From Argyresthia goedartella (Eukaryota; Arthropoda; Insecta; Lepidoptera; Argyresthiidae): DNA of 64,000 nucleotides. Location of the stretch: the NCBI GenBank assembly GCA_949825045.1, contig OX463815.1, forward strand, positions 30,867,356 to 30,931,355, written 5' to 3'. The notes beneath the pieces were generated by a model that did no database searches, was not told the origin of the DNA, and saw only the letters and a program-made list of their open reading frames with translations. Positions 1 through 9,885 of this stretch are shown one piece after another (the stretch's first letter is position 1; each line of letters begins with the position of its first letter). The translations under genes and the position numbers were made by a program.

Positions 1-145
1 GTTAGATTTTTCCACAATTTTTCCAAAATATGATATATTTTCGAGTACCTAAGGAAAAGGGTCTTCACCTACGGACAGACAGACGGACATCGAAGTATTC
101 CTATAAGAGTATTTTTCTTAATTTTAAGGCACGGAACCCTAAGAA
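1..145 (+). repeat. Rep-E-like 3' tail
   Basis: The segment contains the run of GACAGACAGACGGAC followed by a GGCACGGAACCCTAAG-type end. The same end closes the fuller Rep-E copies at 2113-2515 and 19425-19800. The left edge is cut by the window, so length and exact family are uncertain. Confidence 0.35.
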
Positions 146-291
146 CGCCTTTTCGCTACGTTGTATCTCTTGGAACACTGTGGGAGAAGCAGCGACTATC
201 TATGCATGAGTGTGTTGCCTACGTCCATCAGTATGAAACCGATTTGATCAGAGCAACGTTATTTGTCTCGTCTCCAAACATTACTGGCTAA

Positions 292-372
292 ATGTGTATA
301 CTCCATTTCATGTACCATGGCCCGATGCACTTGAGACGGTCATTAGGCGTTAACAATAGGATTAGTGATAAC
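292..372 (+). pseudogene. Inverted fragment of the 813-1032 exon end
   Basis: On the plus strand this encodes VYTPFHVPWPDALE, closely matching the C-terminal LYTLFHIPWPDALEA of the minus-strand exon at 813-1032. The nucleotide match continues through the stop region (TTAACAATAGG), so it is a DNA-level inverted duplicate rather than a protein motif. No open frame matching the rest of the exon precedes it. It could be a relic or the arm of a foldback element. Confidence 0.4.
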
Positions 373-812
373 AAAAGATACCTGGCCAGACCCTTTTGCG
401 GCGTGGTATTTTACATGCAACCTAATGATCTTGATCGTTTAACCTAGTAATCAACATAAACAATATTTCATGTTAGTTGTCATCTGAGTTGTTATATATA
501 ATTAATTTTTGCCTTTAAATATTTAAAATTGTTAAATATTTTATATAATTAATGTACATGTTTTTAAAGTTATTAAATTAAGTTAGTCTTAAAGCTGATT
601 GTTATTATTTTATTGACACAATTTTTTTTGATTTAACTCATGTTAGCTATTATTATGAAATACCGTAAACAACTTATATTTCGTATTTTTATTTTCAAGT
701 ATATACCAAAATGTTTTAGTCACGCTTTAGTTGCATGCAGGTTGGACCGACGCGTGCCATTTTGAAGTGCTCCTAATTAGATAACAAAAGGCAAACATTA
801 TGAGCCCTATTG

Positions 813-1032
813 TTAAGCTTCAAGTGCATCGGGCCATGGTATATGAAATAGAGTATACAGGTCTATAGGGACAAGCGTGACACTATGTTGGTATGGTTTC
901 CATGGAACTGTTTCACCGTGAAACTTGTTCACAAATGGTGTTCCTACCATAATCGCCAATTTTCTAGTCCCCTGAATGCCGTTTGGAGGTGGTAGCGACG
1001 CATAGGTACTGTCGCGCACGAACATGTTATCC
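813..1032 (-). CDS. Candidate terminal coding exon, unidentified
   Basis: An open frame on the minus strand follows a good acceptor (TTATTTGTAG, AG at 1034-1033). It starts one base into a codon and ends at a TAA at 815-813. It would encode about 73 residues, soluble in character and rich in Pro, Thr and Val, containing RDSTYASLPPPNG and ending LYTLFHIPWPDALEA. A minus-strand AATAAA lies at 614-609. Codon choice looks like coding sequence and there are no low-complexity runs. I do not recognise the family. It could be the last exon of a gene whose other exons were not found, or an old element's coding end. It does not resemble a Rho C-terminus, so linking it to the RhoU exon at 42 kb is not supported. 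Confidence 0.4.
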
Positions 1033-1157
1033 CTACAAATAATCATTATTGTGAGGCAAGAATACTTGACAATATGTGAGAGAAAAATATTAGAGCACAA
1101 TCTTACACAAATCGAACTAGGCCATACTAAGCTCAATAAGTCTTGTGCTATACCCAT

Positions 1158-1342
1158 AACACAAGACTTATTGTAGTAAATATTTACTTATGCAAATACT
1201 TATGTAAATACATAGAAAATATCCAAGACTAAGAAACAAATATTCATGCTCATCACACAAATATTTGCCCTTACCGGGATTCGAACCCAGGACCGTCAGC
1301 TTCGTAAGGAGGTTCCCTACCCGCTAGGCTAAACCGGTCGTC
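1158..1342 (-). repeat. SINE-3 copy (tRNA-like head)
   Basis: The minus-strand head carries a box-B-like GGTTCGAATCC and a box-A-like TTTAGCCTAGCGGG, followed by an AT-rich tail with ATATTTGTG. It matches the copies at 24497-24720 and 25532-25755. The tRNA-like part does not fold into a clean cloverleaf with an acceptor stem, so it is a SINE head and not a tRNA gene. Confidence 0.65.
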
Positions 1343-1539
1343 TATGCATGCAATACATTTAAAACGATAAGTTAATAATTTTAGTTCTAATCAAGTGTTA
1401 TCCCACCGCATTCTCGGTAAGTTAATTATGATTAATCTGACAATGGTATACTCCTTCCACTAAGTCTGCTTACACAAAAAATAACAATAGGAAACAACAA
1501 TTTAGATCGCGACTGTACTTTTGAATGTCGCATCGACTC

Positions 1540-1690
1540 GAGGGACACAGTGCGACTGACGCGAGCTAATCAAAGCTCACGGAATGCGCTAGCCGGCCCG
1601 CGGCCGTAGCCGCGCGTCTCGCACGTCACCTCCCCTCACCTGGTGCGCCTCTGGGTCAGGGGACTACAAACCTGGCACACCTGTAGAACC
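1540..1690. other. CpG-rich segment, possible promoter or exon
   Basis: This short stretch is much more GC- and CpG-rich than its AT-rich surroundings (CCGGCCCGCGGCCGTAGCC and neighbours). The minus strand contains CACCAG followed by GTGAGG, a plausible donor. No coding frame was recognised. It may be a 5' exon or promoter of an unseen transcript or simply a GC-rich repeat piece. Confidence 0.25.
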
Positions 1691-1717
1691 ATGGTATTAC
1701 GAAGACGCTAATGTACG

Positions 1718-1812
1718 AAATCACGATACGTCATCACGCCTGTGTTAGAAAGAGAGGGTGTGATTCTAACACAGTTCTAAACTTCTAACCCATGCGTGAG
1801 ATGACATATCGT
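1718..1812. repeat. Short foldback element
   Basis: The ends read TCACGATACGTCATCACGC and, inverted, GCGTGAGATGACATATCGTGA. An internal inverted pair surrounds GTGTTAGAA/TTCTAACAC. The same terminal sequence occurs inside the inverted arms of the composite element at 35250-36148. Confidence 0.45.
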
Positions 1813-2112
1813 GAATTCGTTCTTGGCTACCTGTATGGTTCTACTATGCTTCCCACAACATTTTTGACTAAACCTTTACATTAATTAAACTCTGTCCAAG
1901 ATGATAAAATATGACGAATTCAAATGACTTTTTGTATCTTCATGGACAACAATATCTACAATTCGTATCTTAACTATTGTTACGTGTTTGATTATAAGAG
2001 GATTTGTAAGGCTTCTGAATAGGTACGAGACTTTGCAGAAAAACATCAACAGCACATACACAGTACCCGTATTTCAGTGGAATAATATAACACAGGGCAA
2101 CGACCGACTTTA

Positions 2113-2515
2113 TAAAAAACCGGTCAAGTGCGAGTCGAACTCGCGCACGAAGGGTTCCGTACCATCGCACAATGGTAGTAGGGATGGTGTGGAGTGAATA
2201 GTTTGGATTTTAAGCAAAATCTTGTTTACAAAGTTATTGGTGCGGCTACTTTCACACACCATGTACGTAACAAGGTGCATTCATAAGTTTGTATGTGGTA
2301 TTGAAAGAATTGTTGTATGGGAGCCCCTTAACTTTTTATTTTATTCTGTTTTTTAGTATTTGTTGTTCTAGCGGCAACAGAAATACATCATCCTGTGAAA
2401 ATGTCAACTGTCTAACTATCACCGTTCATGAGATACAGCCTGGTGACAGACGGACAAAAGGACAAGTAGTAATAGAGTCCCCTTTTTACCCTTTGGGTAC
2501 GGAACCCTAAAAACA
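2113..2515 (+). repeat. Rep-E, near full length
   Basis: It starts with a GTCAAGTGCGAGTCGAACTC/GGGTTCCGTACC head, has a middle with TTGTATGGGAGCCCC, and ends with CAGCCTGGTGACAGACGGA and a GGGTACGGAACCCTAA end. Matching copies lie at 6627-7008 (minus) and 19425-19800 (plus). The open frames inside are shadows, since their reading is not shared between copies. Confidence 0.6.
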
Positions 2516-2552
2516 CCGTGTTGCTGTCTTTGGTTAGTTTTAAGTATACGGT

Positions 2553-2780
2553 ATTATATTTTTTAGGAACTGTCAAAACGGTAATTTTGTTCACAAGTTC
2601 TATGAACTAGTATTTCATAGAACTTGTGAAGTCATAGTCAAATGCTGTCTTTTTAACTCAAAATGGAGTTACAAAATACAACCGCTGGAAATATACAATT
2701 CTGATATTGTCAAAAGTTTTCGTTGAAATAGGTTCAGCTTGAGACACGTTTCTAGATTTATTGGACTACTTGTCAAATAC
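2553..2780 (+). repeat. Rep-L with internal 17-bp hairpin
   Basis: Shares TTTTTAGGAAC(C/T)GTCAA, ACGGTAATTTT and CTGATATTGTCAAA with 25345-25475. Arms 2590-2606 and 2614-2630 are exact inverted repeats (TTCACAAGTTCTATGAA) around a 7-base loop. Confidence 0.4.
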
Positions 2781-3369
2781 AGTAGTTTCTTACTTCCTCC
2801 TGCTATGTTAGTAATCTGATGGGAGACCAGATTTATCAGATAATTACCTACATCGGTACCTATCTTCGGGTGGTGGCCAAACATTGTTAATTTTTGGCCG
2901 GCTAATGTTCGCCTATCCTTCGTGTTTCTTTTACGTGTGACATTTGCGTAGCCTTGATGGGTTAATTTAATACCGTTGGCGCCAGATTGACGATCTCACT
3001 CCCTTCCCTTCACCCTCAGACCCCTCTTACCACCAGCAGCCCTTTATGGTGTTAACCCCTCAGTAGGCAGTGGCCATATACCTGCCAGCATATTGACAGC
3101 CTAATAGCTTCGTATGACAGTCTAAAGCCAATTAAATTTCTACAATGGCTGAAGGCCCGACAACACAAAGTTTGACGGACACTATCGGGAAATGACAGCG
3201 TCAATATGACATTTAAGTGGACCTTTATTTGAGCGGGAATTAGGGCAAAGCCAAAGGTCAGGCGAAGCTTGTTCGAATGTCCCTCCATTTCAGTAAATGT
3301 ATTCTTTGGTCTTGGATCTGTCAACATGGTATTTCGATATGAGGGCAGCGGCAAACTACGTGCCTATAT
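2781..3369. other. Unassigned interval
   Basis: No convincing exon, RNA gene or recognised repeat. A 100-codon minus-strand frame at 3354-3052 has no splice context or recognisable motif and is treated as chance. Confidence 0.3.
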
Positions 3370-3714
3370 ATGTCATAAGATAGTCAAAACCGTAAGTTGA
3401 TAAACTAACGCGGTAGGATCAACTATCGACAGACAGTAAACCAGACCGATAGGGATTAGAATTTACGTTTCTTTTGTTCTTACATGTCAACCTAATACGA
3501 AGTCTATAGTCTTCACCTAAGCTCTGGTATTTCGTTTGCAAATAAAGTTTAAACCAGTTTACTATTTAACGGTTTTAACCGTTAGTTGATCAAATACCGC
3601 GTCATATAGTACGCAGTACGCTACAGTTTACTATCTGTCGATTGCTGACCAACTTGTGAGAACAAAAACCGTTAGTTGATCAACTAATGGTTTTGACTAT
3701 CTTACGGTGACAAA
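3370..3714. repeat. Foldback MITE, Rep-F copy 1
   Basis: Imperfect terminal inverted repeats read GTCATAAGATAGTCAAAAC at the left and the complement of TTTTGACTATCTTACGGTGAC at the right. The palindrome GTTGATCAAC is repeated inside. A second copy lies at 7248-7642. No coding sequence, so a non-autonomous DNA element. Confidence 0.6.
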
Positions 3715-4107
3715 CATATAAGTTGATGTATATTTTTCAAGAAGCTAACCAATACAACGGTACCGCCGAGCCCTTACACCAAGATTCTTAAACATTTATG
3801 ACAGGACCCGTTTTTTTTCTTATCTTTTTTTAAAGATCTTTTATCGATCAAGATACGTTTAATTTACGGATGCCTCTCGAAATTGCGAATATTAAATATT
3901 AACTGCACCCTGTCGGATATGAGGAGTCAATTCAGATATCAACATGACTTTTTATTATGTGACATCAATCTCCATTTCTTTGCCACCACTCCTTTCCTTA
4001 TTCACCTCGGAAGTGGTACAGAACTACGTGCCATAAATACAGGCTGGTTTTTAGTCTAGCTTTGGTAGCAGACACCTCCCATGAAGTACTTTTTTATTTA
4101 ATTATTT
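3715..4107. other. Unassigned interval
   Basis: AT-rich sequence with no recognised gene or repeat family in this window. Confidence 0.3.
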
Positions 4108-4375
4108 AAGCGCTTAAGCGTCCGTGGCCTAGACACATCGGAAACGATCGTAAGGGGAGCAACACCGCTAGATCCCGGCTGCGTCCTCTGAAAAGCCTGT
4201 GGGGTACGACGCTGGGCCGCGTTGTGCCCCACGGGCTTTTCAGAATTTCGAACCTCTTGAAAAGCCAGAACGCCACTGCGCGACGCTGCGTTGTACCACA
4301 CGGGGTTTTCAGCGGTCCCATTGATAATTAATCGTCTGAATAGCCCGTGGGGTACAAAGCCTGCTATTCGTCAAT
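4108..4375 (+). repeat. Rep-H (SINE-like) fragment
   Basis: Begins with GCGTCCGTGGCCTAG, which resembles a tRNA A box, and continues with TGAAAAGCC and CCCCACGGGCTTTTCAG units. The family recurs at 5640-6045, 14943-15255, 45500-45850 and 59030-59260. Confidence 0.45.
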
Positions 4376-4514
4376 TAGCTTCTGTTTAAAAACAACAACA
4401 ACACGCTCAGGTATTTCTTAATTTTAGTCATTTAAAATTTGTACTTCTTATAGATCAAGTTCGTTCAAGTTACGGCCGTTTTTCCAATCCTCAGACAATT
4501 TTTATATAATTTAA

Positions 4515-4662
4515 CGGTGATGGAAAACCTTCATTACCCCATTGCTGCGGCGATGGGCTAGCCTCTTGTCTTGCAAAATCGAGTAACGATAAACTGGCTA
4601 AAAGTGGGCACAATTGTGCCTATGCCACCCCGTAGGGAAAAGACGTGACGCTATGTTATGTT
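4515..4662 (+). repeat. SINE-1 partial body
   Basis: Carries GCGGCGATGGGCTAGCC, AAAGTGGGCACAATTGTGCC and AAGACGTGACGCTATGTTA, the body and 3' end of SINE-1, without the tRNA-like head. Compare the full copy at 23994-24284. Confidence 0.6.
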
Positions 4663-4744
4663 AAAGGAAAATAATATCATGTCTGATCCAATCTTGGATC
4701 CGAAACTAGATCTTAAATATTTTAGACGTTGTGATTGGCAGCGT

Positions 4745-4876
4745 TTGCGATGATAGTTGCGGCGATGGGCTAGCCCCCTGTCACGCAAAATGGAGTATTG
4801 AGTAACTGGCTAAAAGTGGGCACAATTGTGACTCTGCCACCTTATATATGGGAAAAAGCGTGACGTTATGTTATGT
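4745..4876 (+). repeat. SINE-1 partial body
   Basis: A second headless SINE-1 body about 100 bp after the previous one and in the same orientation. The two may come from one duplication or from two insertions. Confidence 0.55.
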
Positions 4877-5639
4877 TGTTAGTTAGGTAGATATTTGAAC
4901 AATGGTGATTTGGTAGACGCTATTAAAACAAGTCGCTTTGTATTGGTTTCCCGCCCTTAAATTTATAAAATCTTGTTCACCTACGTACCTTCCTACCTAC
5001 CTAGTTTCATTTCATTATTTGGTGCTACCTATAGCGGCAACCGAAATAGGACTTTCTGTGAAAATTGCAAATCTCTATCTAGGCATATATAATTACGAAA
5101 ATGACCCTTGTGTGATTGTTCGTAAGAGACATTTTTACTGTCATTTACGCGCCAAGTTATCGTAGTTTACAGTATCGTAGTAAATATAAGAAAAAGGTAC
5201 AGGAAATAGGTAGAGCTATATAAACAAAAAAAAGTAAAACATACAAATAATAGTAAAATTATAGGTTGTTGTTGTCGATATGTACATGTTGACACACATA
5301 TTCTTTTCTGAAAAGTCATCGCATTGGGTAAGAATATCGTCTCTTCGTTATCCAGTTGGTGTGGGTGGGTATTGGTAGATAATATTTTGATTAACTGATC
5401 ACACTGTTTTTCGTAACAATCGCTTTTCAGTTTCCTCCGCAACCCGTACGAGAAAATTGGTTCTCCACTATTGTCATCTTCAAATCCTCATCCGAGAATA
5501 ATAACAGGTAGTTTATTGTTTCGCACATCTCTGTTACAATACTAACAATAACTGCATCAAAACTAAATCACCGGTGAGAAGTTGTGAGTGACTTTGCACC
5601 GCACGCCCTTGGTGCGCTAATCCACTTTCTCTTTCACGC

Positions 5640-6045
5640 CTAGTGAATGCAGGGGTCGCAGCGTTGTACCCCACGGGCTACTCAGATGGTGAATTGTCAA
5701 TTTTAGCGCTGGAAAACCCCGTGTGTTACAACGCAGCGTCGCGCTGGAGCGCTCTGGCTTTTCAAGCGGTTTGAAATTCTGAAAAGCCCGTGGGGCACAA
5801 CGCGGCCCAGAGTTGTAGAAGACGCGTCCCGGCTACTATCGCTGCTCGTTGCTAGTAGTGTTAAAGCTGTGTCGAAGGCCCTAATAGGGCAGCTTGATAA
5901 CCTCTGACAGTCGAGTTGGCCACTAGCCCGATACTCCTCCATCAAGCTGCACTGAGCCAGTGTGTTGGAGTATGGCTCAATCTTACTCGTCTCCGAGTAA
6001 TGACGCTTGCCCAGTGGGGACATTAATGGGCTATATATGGGCATA
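5640..6045 (+). repeat. Rep-H copy
   Basis: Shares CTCAATCTTACTCGT and GTGGGGACATTAATGGGCTA with 45500-45850, and CCCCACGGGCTTTTCAG-type units with 4108-4375. The 113-codon minus-strand frame here runs through repeat sequence and is not a gene. Confidence 0.5.
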
Positions 6046-6125
6046 TTATTCTATTATTTTAATTACTTAAGCGTATTGTACTCAAAATTGTAACCATGTT
6101 CTTGAATAAATGTTTTTATTATACA

Positions 6126-6390
6126 GGGTGACATTAATTAGCTGACCATATTTTAGGGAACGTCAGTACCCATCATTATAAACATCTTTCCCCAAATAAA
6201 CATATACATAGTCACAAACGAAAAAATATTTTGGTTCTGCCATAGTAACTTGTAATCAGCTGGTCGGATCAATGAACTAAGACCAAGACCATATATGGTT
6301 CTTGGGGAAAATTGTTCATAATGATAGTTATTATCATTCCCCGAAATGTGAAAATATAAATATCACCTGTAAAGGAACACTTCGGAATGG
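6126..6390 (+). repeat. Rep-M with a single 46-bp unit
   Basis: Contains one copy of the unit CCATAGTAACTTGTAATCAG, flanked by TTGTTCATAATGATAGTTA. The same flanks at 9150-9415 enclose three tandem copies of that unit, so the two loci are relatives that differ in unit number. Confidence 0.45.
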
Positions 6391-6626
6391 AGAGTTGTTC
6401 AGAATCTTTAATTGAGTTAACCTGCTTTGGTTATTTCAGCATGATTTTGTTTTATTTCATGTTATAGGCACATTATATTTTAAGCAGAGGTAGGTTTAAA
6501 ATTAACTTGTAAACTGTACGGCCTAGATGCTTAACAAGATAAGATTAAATTGATCACAGGCTGTCACTCGTGCCTAAACTCTGATTTTTAGACAACTAAA
6601 CTAGACCAACATGACAGTTGGATTCG

Positions 6627-7008
6627 CTCTTTTTAGGGTCGCAGGGTGCCAAACGGGACCCTATTACTAAGCCTCCGCCGTCCGTCCGTCTGTCTGTCTG
6701 TCACCAGGCTGTATCTCATGAACTGTGATAGTTAGACAGTTGAAATTTTCATAGATGATGTATGTCTATTGCTGCTAATAACAACAAATACAAAAAAACA
6801 AAATAAAATAATTTCTTTACCAGTAAACCACACACAAACTTATGAATGCACCTGGTTACTTGCATGGAGTGTGAAAGTAGCCGCACCAATAACTTTGTAA
6901 ACAACATTTTGCTATGTAAAATCCAAACTATTCACTCCACACTATCCCTACCATTTTTCGATGGTACGGAACCCTTCGTGCGCGAGTTCGACTCGCACTT
7001 GACCGTTT
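6627..7008 (-). repeat. Rep-E, near full length
   Basis: Reverse-complement relative of 2113-2515: the AACCCTTCGTGCGCGAG head is on the right and the GTCACCAGGCTGTATCTCAT tail on the left. The interior also aligns (CCGCACCAATAACTTTGTAA). Confidence 0.6.
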
Positions 7009-7247
7009 TTTCACTTTTAATGTTGCATGCTTTATATTCCTAATGTTGTAAAAATCGAAGAAATATCGATTCAATTAGAAAAATAGGTAGATACGTTGAT
7101 AAGTCGATCGATCGATCAATAATTAGTATGGGAATGAGTATTATTCGAATAATCGTAAAATAATGAATTGGCCAACTGCGACTACAACACTATTTTTTTT
7201 CTACCATCAAGCGGCAACCCACTAACTGTCATTTTGGTCTAGTTGTA

Positions 7248-7642
7248 TTTGTCACCGGAAGGTAGTCAAAATCGTTAGTTGATAAACTAACGCGGTAGTT
7301 GATCAACTATCGACAGGTAGTAAACCAGACGAACAGAGTTTAGAATGAACCTTTCTTTTTTCTTACATGTCAACCTAACACGAACACTATTCGGAGGCTT
7401 CGCTACGCTCGGCCCCTCTAGTCTTCACCTAAGCTACTGCAGTGTTTACCCTGGTATTTCGTTTGCAATTCAACTTTAAACCAGATTACCTTCACTATTT
7501 AACGGTTTTAACCGTTATTTGATCAACTAACGCGTCATATAATAAGTAGGCTACAGTTTACTATCTGTCGATTGTTGATCAACTTACGAGAGAAAAAACG
7601 TTAGTTGATCAACTAACGGTTTTGACTATCTTACGGTGACAA
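7248..7642. repeat. Foldback MITE, Rep-F copy 2
   Basis: Left end TTTGTCACCGGAAGGTAGTC and right end CTTACGGTGACAA are inverted. GTTGATCAAC palindromes lie near both arms. The interior holds a Rep-D core (CTTACATGTCAACCTAACAC to TTCACCTAAGCT) that copy 1 at 3370-3714 keeps only in shortened form. Confidence 0.6.
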
Positions 7643-8357
7643 TATAATGAAGGGTAATAAAACTTGGAGCCGTAAGATAACTACCTAAGTTAAAAAGAGA
7701 TTAGTGCCAAGTTGCCAACTAACTTCCTAACTAACTCGCTTCCTACCTTACGGTCCTTACGGTCCTTACGGGCCAGATAGAGATTATGTATCGAATATAC
7801 ATATTACAAGTAACGCCAATTTTCTTAGCCAAATAATGCTCCCTGGAGGGTGTAGCGGTATGAGATACATCGGCGAGAGAGAGAGGTGACAGCTGGCTCA
7901 TGAGCCAAGAAATCTAGCGTGGGATTCACCTACTCATTTATGGGGGCTTTTCAGTGTAAAAGTTGCCCGTAAGCCATGATAACCATGAATTGGCAATGCA
8001 ATGTCCAATCAACAAAGGCCGGAAACTATTTACTAGAAACTACTATCAGACATACTCAAGGAATCAATCGACGAAAATTACCACTTGAGATTGTTTACAG
8101 AAATTATCTCCTCGAGTGAAATCACCCGACTTCTTATCGGCTATCAAGGTCTTACGTCCTTCAGACGAGTGCATGCACGCACGACACACCTCGCACGCAA
8201 TACAATGCTTCAAATAATTTACACGAACTGTTTGTGCATTCAACATTTTAGCTAGGTATTTTATTATAGCATATTGTAAATTGGCTAGTATTTAATCGCA
8301 CATCAAAAATACTGATTTTCACCGCAAAAAGGATTAGCAAAAATACTTTTTATGTTG

Positions 8358-8475
8358 TAAGTATTTTTGTTGTTCTTACATGTTCAACCTAATACGAAGG
8401 ATACAGTCAGTGGGCTTCGCTTCGCTCATCCCCTTTACCCTTCACCTGAGCTACCGCAGTATTTTGCCCTGATAT
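8358..8475 (+). repeat. Rep-D core
   Basis: TTGTTCTTACATGTTCAACC to TTCACCTGAGCTACCGCAG with a small internal palindrome around GGGCTTCGCTTCGCTC. The same core occurs in at least five other places in different contexts. Confidence 0.5.
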
Positions 8476-8486
8476 TTGCTATTAAG

Positions 8487-8570
8487 ATCAGTATATTTGC
8501 TGTGCAAATCAGTATATTTGCTGTGAAAATCAGTATATTCGCTGTGAAAATCAGTATTATTGATGTGCAG
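8487..8570 (+). repeat. Tandem array, 4 x 21 bp
   Basis: Four consecutive 21-bp units, ATCAGTATATTTGCTGTG plus three bases, starting at 8487, 8508, 8529 and 8550. The last unit has diverged. Confidence 0.8.
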
Positions 8571-8671
8571 TTTAATATTTCCCTTGTATATTTAGGGTTG
8601 CCAGGTAGTCCAAATACAAAACGAACATTTTCTATCAAAGGGTTTTTGGCACAATCAAATTGAGAAAATTA

Positions 8672-8804
8672 CCGAAAATTATCTGCAAACTTCAAATTAC
8701 AACGAATGATTGATTCATCTTTCACCATATCGACACTCAGTTTGTTTTTAGACCACATATGCTTAATGTGGCTGAAAACTCTCTCCACGTAAGCATTGCC
8801 TGCC
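8672..8804 (-). pseudogene. hAT-type transposase C-terminal fossil
   Basis: The minus strand reads GNAYVERVFSHIKHMW then KNKLSVDMVKDESIIRCNL. This matches the pattern of the hAT dimerisation domain (N-x-x-VERxFS...W...RN-LSV-x-x-VK). The fragment is about 44 codons, with no partner exons or inverted repeats, so it is a dead remnant. Identification rests on remembered family pattern. Confidence 0.5.
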
Positions 8805-9149
8805 ATATGAAACCGCCATCATCCTTTTGTTTTTTTTTTAATGTTCGGCGTTTCTTTTTTCAAAAACGTTTTCCAACAAAACGAACACGCTAAAGAAGAA
8901 GCTTGACGAATGTATTGATTTGATTTTGATAATAAAAATTATTTATTTTCAAATTAAAAGATCCATACTTTGTTAGTACATAAGGTGTTTAGAATCTGAA
9001 CTAATATTTGTTTTGTTTGTTGAAATTTTGAATTTAGGTTTAAACTTTTCTCGAGGTAAGATCTGATCGATCACCCAATGTTGGAATGGTACATTGGACA
9101 TTCACAACAACAGAAAACAACAACAACTGTCCCCAAGACTTATGGTCGC

Positions 9150-9415
9150 AAAATGTTTTGGGTCTGCCATAGTAACTTGTAATCAGCTGATCGGGTCAAT
9201 GAACTGAGTCTCCCATAGTAACTTGTAATCAGCTGATCGGGTCAATGAACTGAGTCTCCCATAGTAACTTGTAATCAGCTGATCGAATCAATGAACTGTG
9301 GGAGGAAACATTTTTTTCATTCGGGGAAACGTCTTGGGGATAGTTGTTCATAATGATGGTTACTATAATTCCGCAAAATCTAAGCAAATGTCACCCTGTA
9401 TACTGATAGCAACTG
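9150..9415 (+). repeat. Rep-M with 3 x 46-bp tandem units
   Basis: Units start at 9167, 9213 and 9259, each with CCATAGTAACTTGTAATCAG and then GATCGGGTCAATGAACTG (GATCGAATC in the third). Outside the array it matches 6220-6390. Confidence 0.7.
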
Positions 9416-9489
9416 TCACCCTGTATACTGATAGCAACTGGCACCCTGTATACTGATAGCAACTGGCACCCTGTATACTGATAGCAACT
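9390..9489 (+). repeat. Tandem array, 4 x 25 bp
   Basis: Units containing CACCCTGTATACTGATAGC start at 9390, 9415, 9440 and 9465, followed by a broken fifth. The array abuts the end of Rep-M. Confidence 0.85.
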
Positions 9490-9885
9490 GGCACCTATAC
9501 TCGTATTACATAAGGCCGGGTTCTAATCTATCCCGAAAGCAGTAAGTAGCCATCCCAGATCCGATTTTAGACTTTCATTTAGATTTGAGATTCAGAACCA
9601 GAAATTATACATTACAGGCGAATGTATGCGGTGTCGGAGTTCCCTAATAATGTTCTACCAGGAAGAGGTAAGATTAAAATGTCTCATCGTACCTGCGAAC
9701 GTGTGACCCTGCAATCGTTTATAGGCGTGAAGTTTCTATTAGTTGTCGTGGCATTCCACATGCACAATTGCATAATAGAAACAAAGATAGTACAGCGAAG
9801 TTTTTAACTTGAACTGAACCCTGAGTGCAGGCTCGTGAATAACTTTACCTGTAATTAAATGAGATAAATTCTGTAACTAAATGAG
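9490..9885. other. Unassigned interval before LINE
   Basis: Unique-looking AT-rich sequence. A 61-codon frame at 9622-9807 has no recognisable motif or splice sites and is not called. Confidence 0.3.

Noticed and set aside
8064..8246. Zinc-finger-like frame with CEVCRAC on the minus strand
   Set aside because: Only one Cys pair, no matching second pair, no splice sites and no linked coding sequence.
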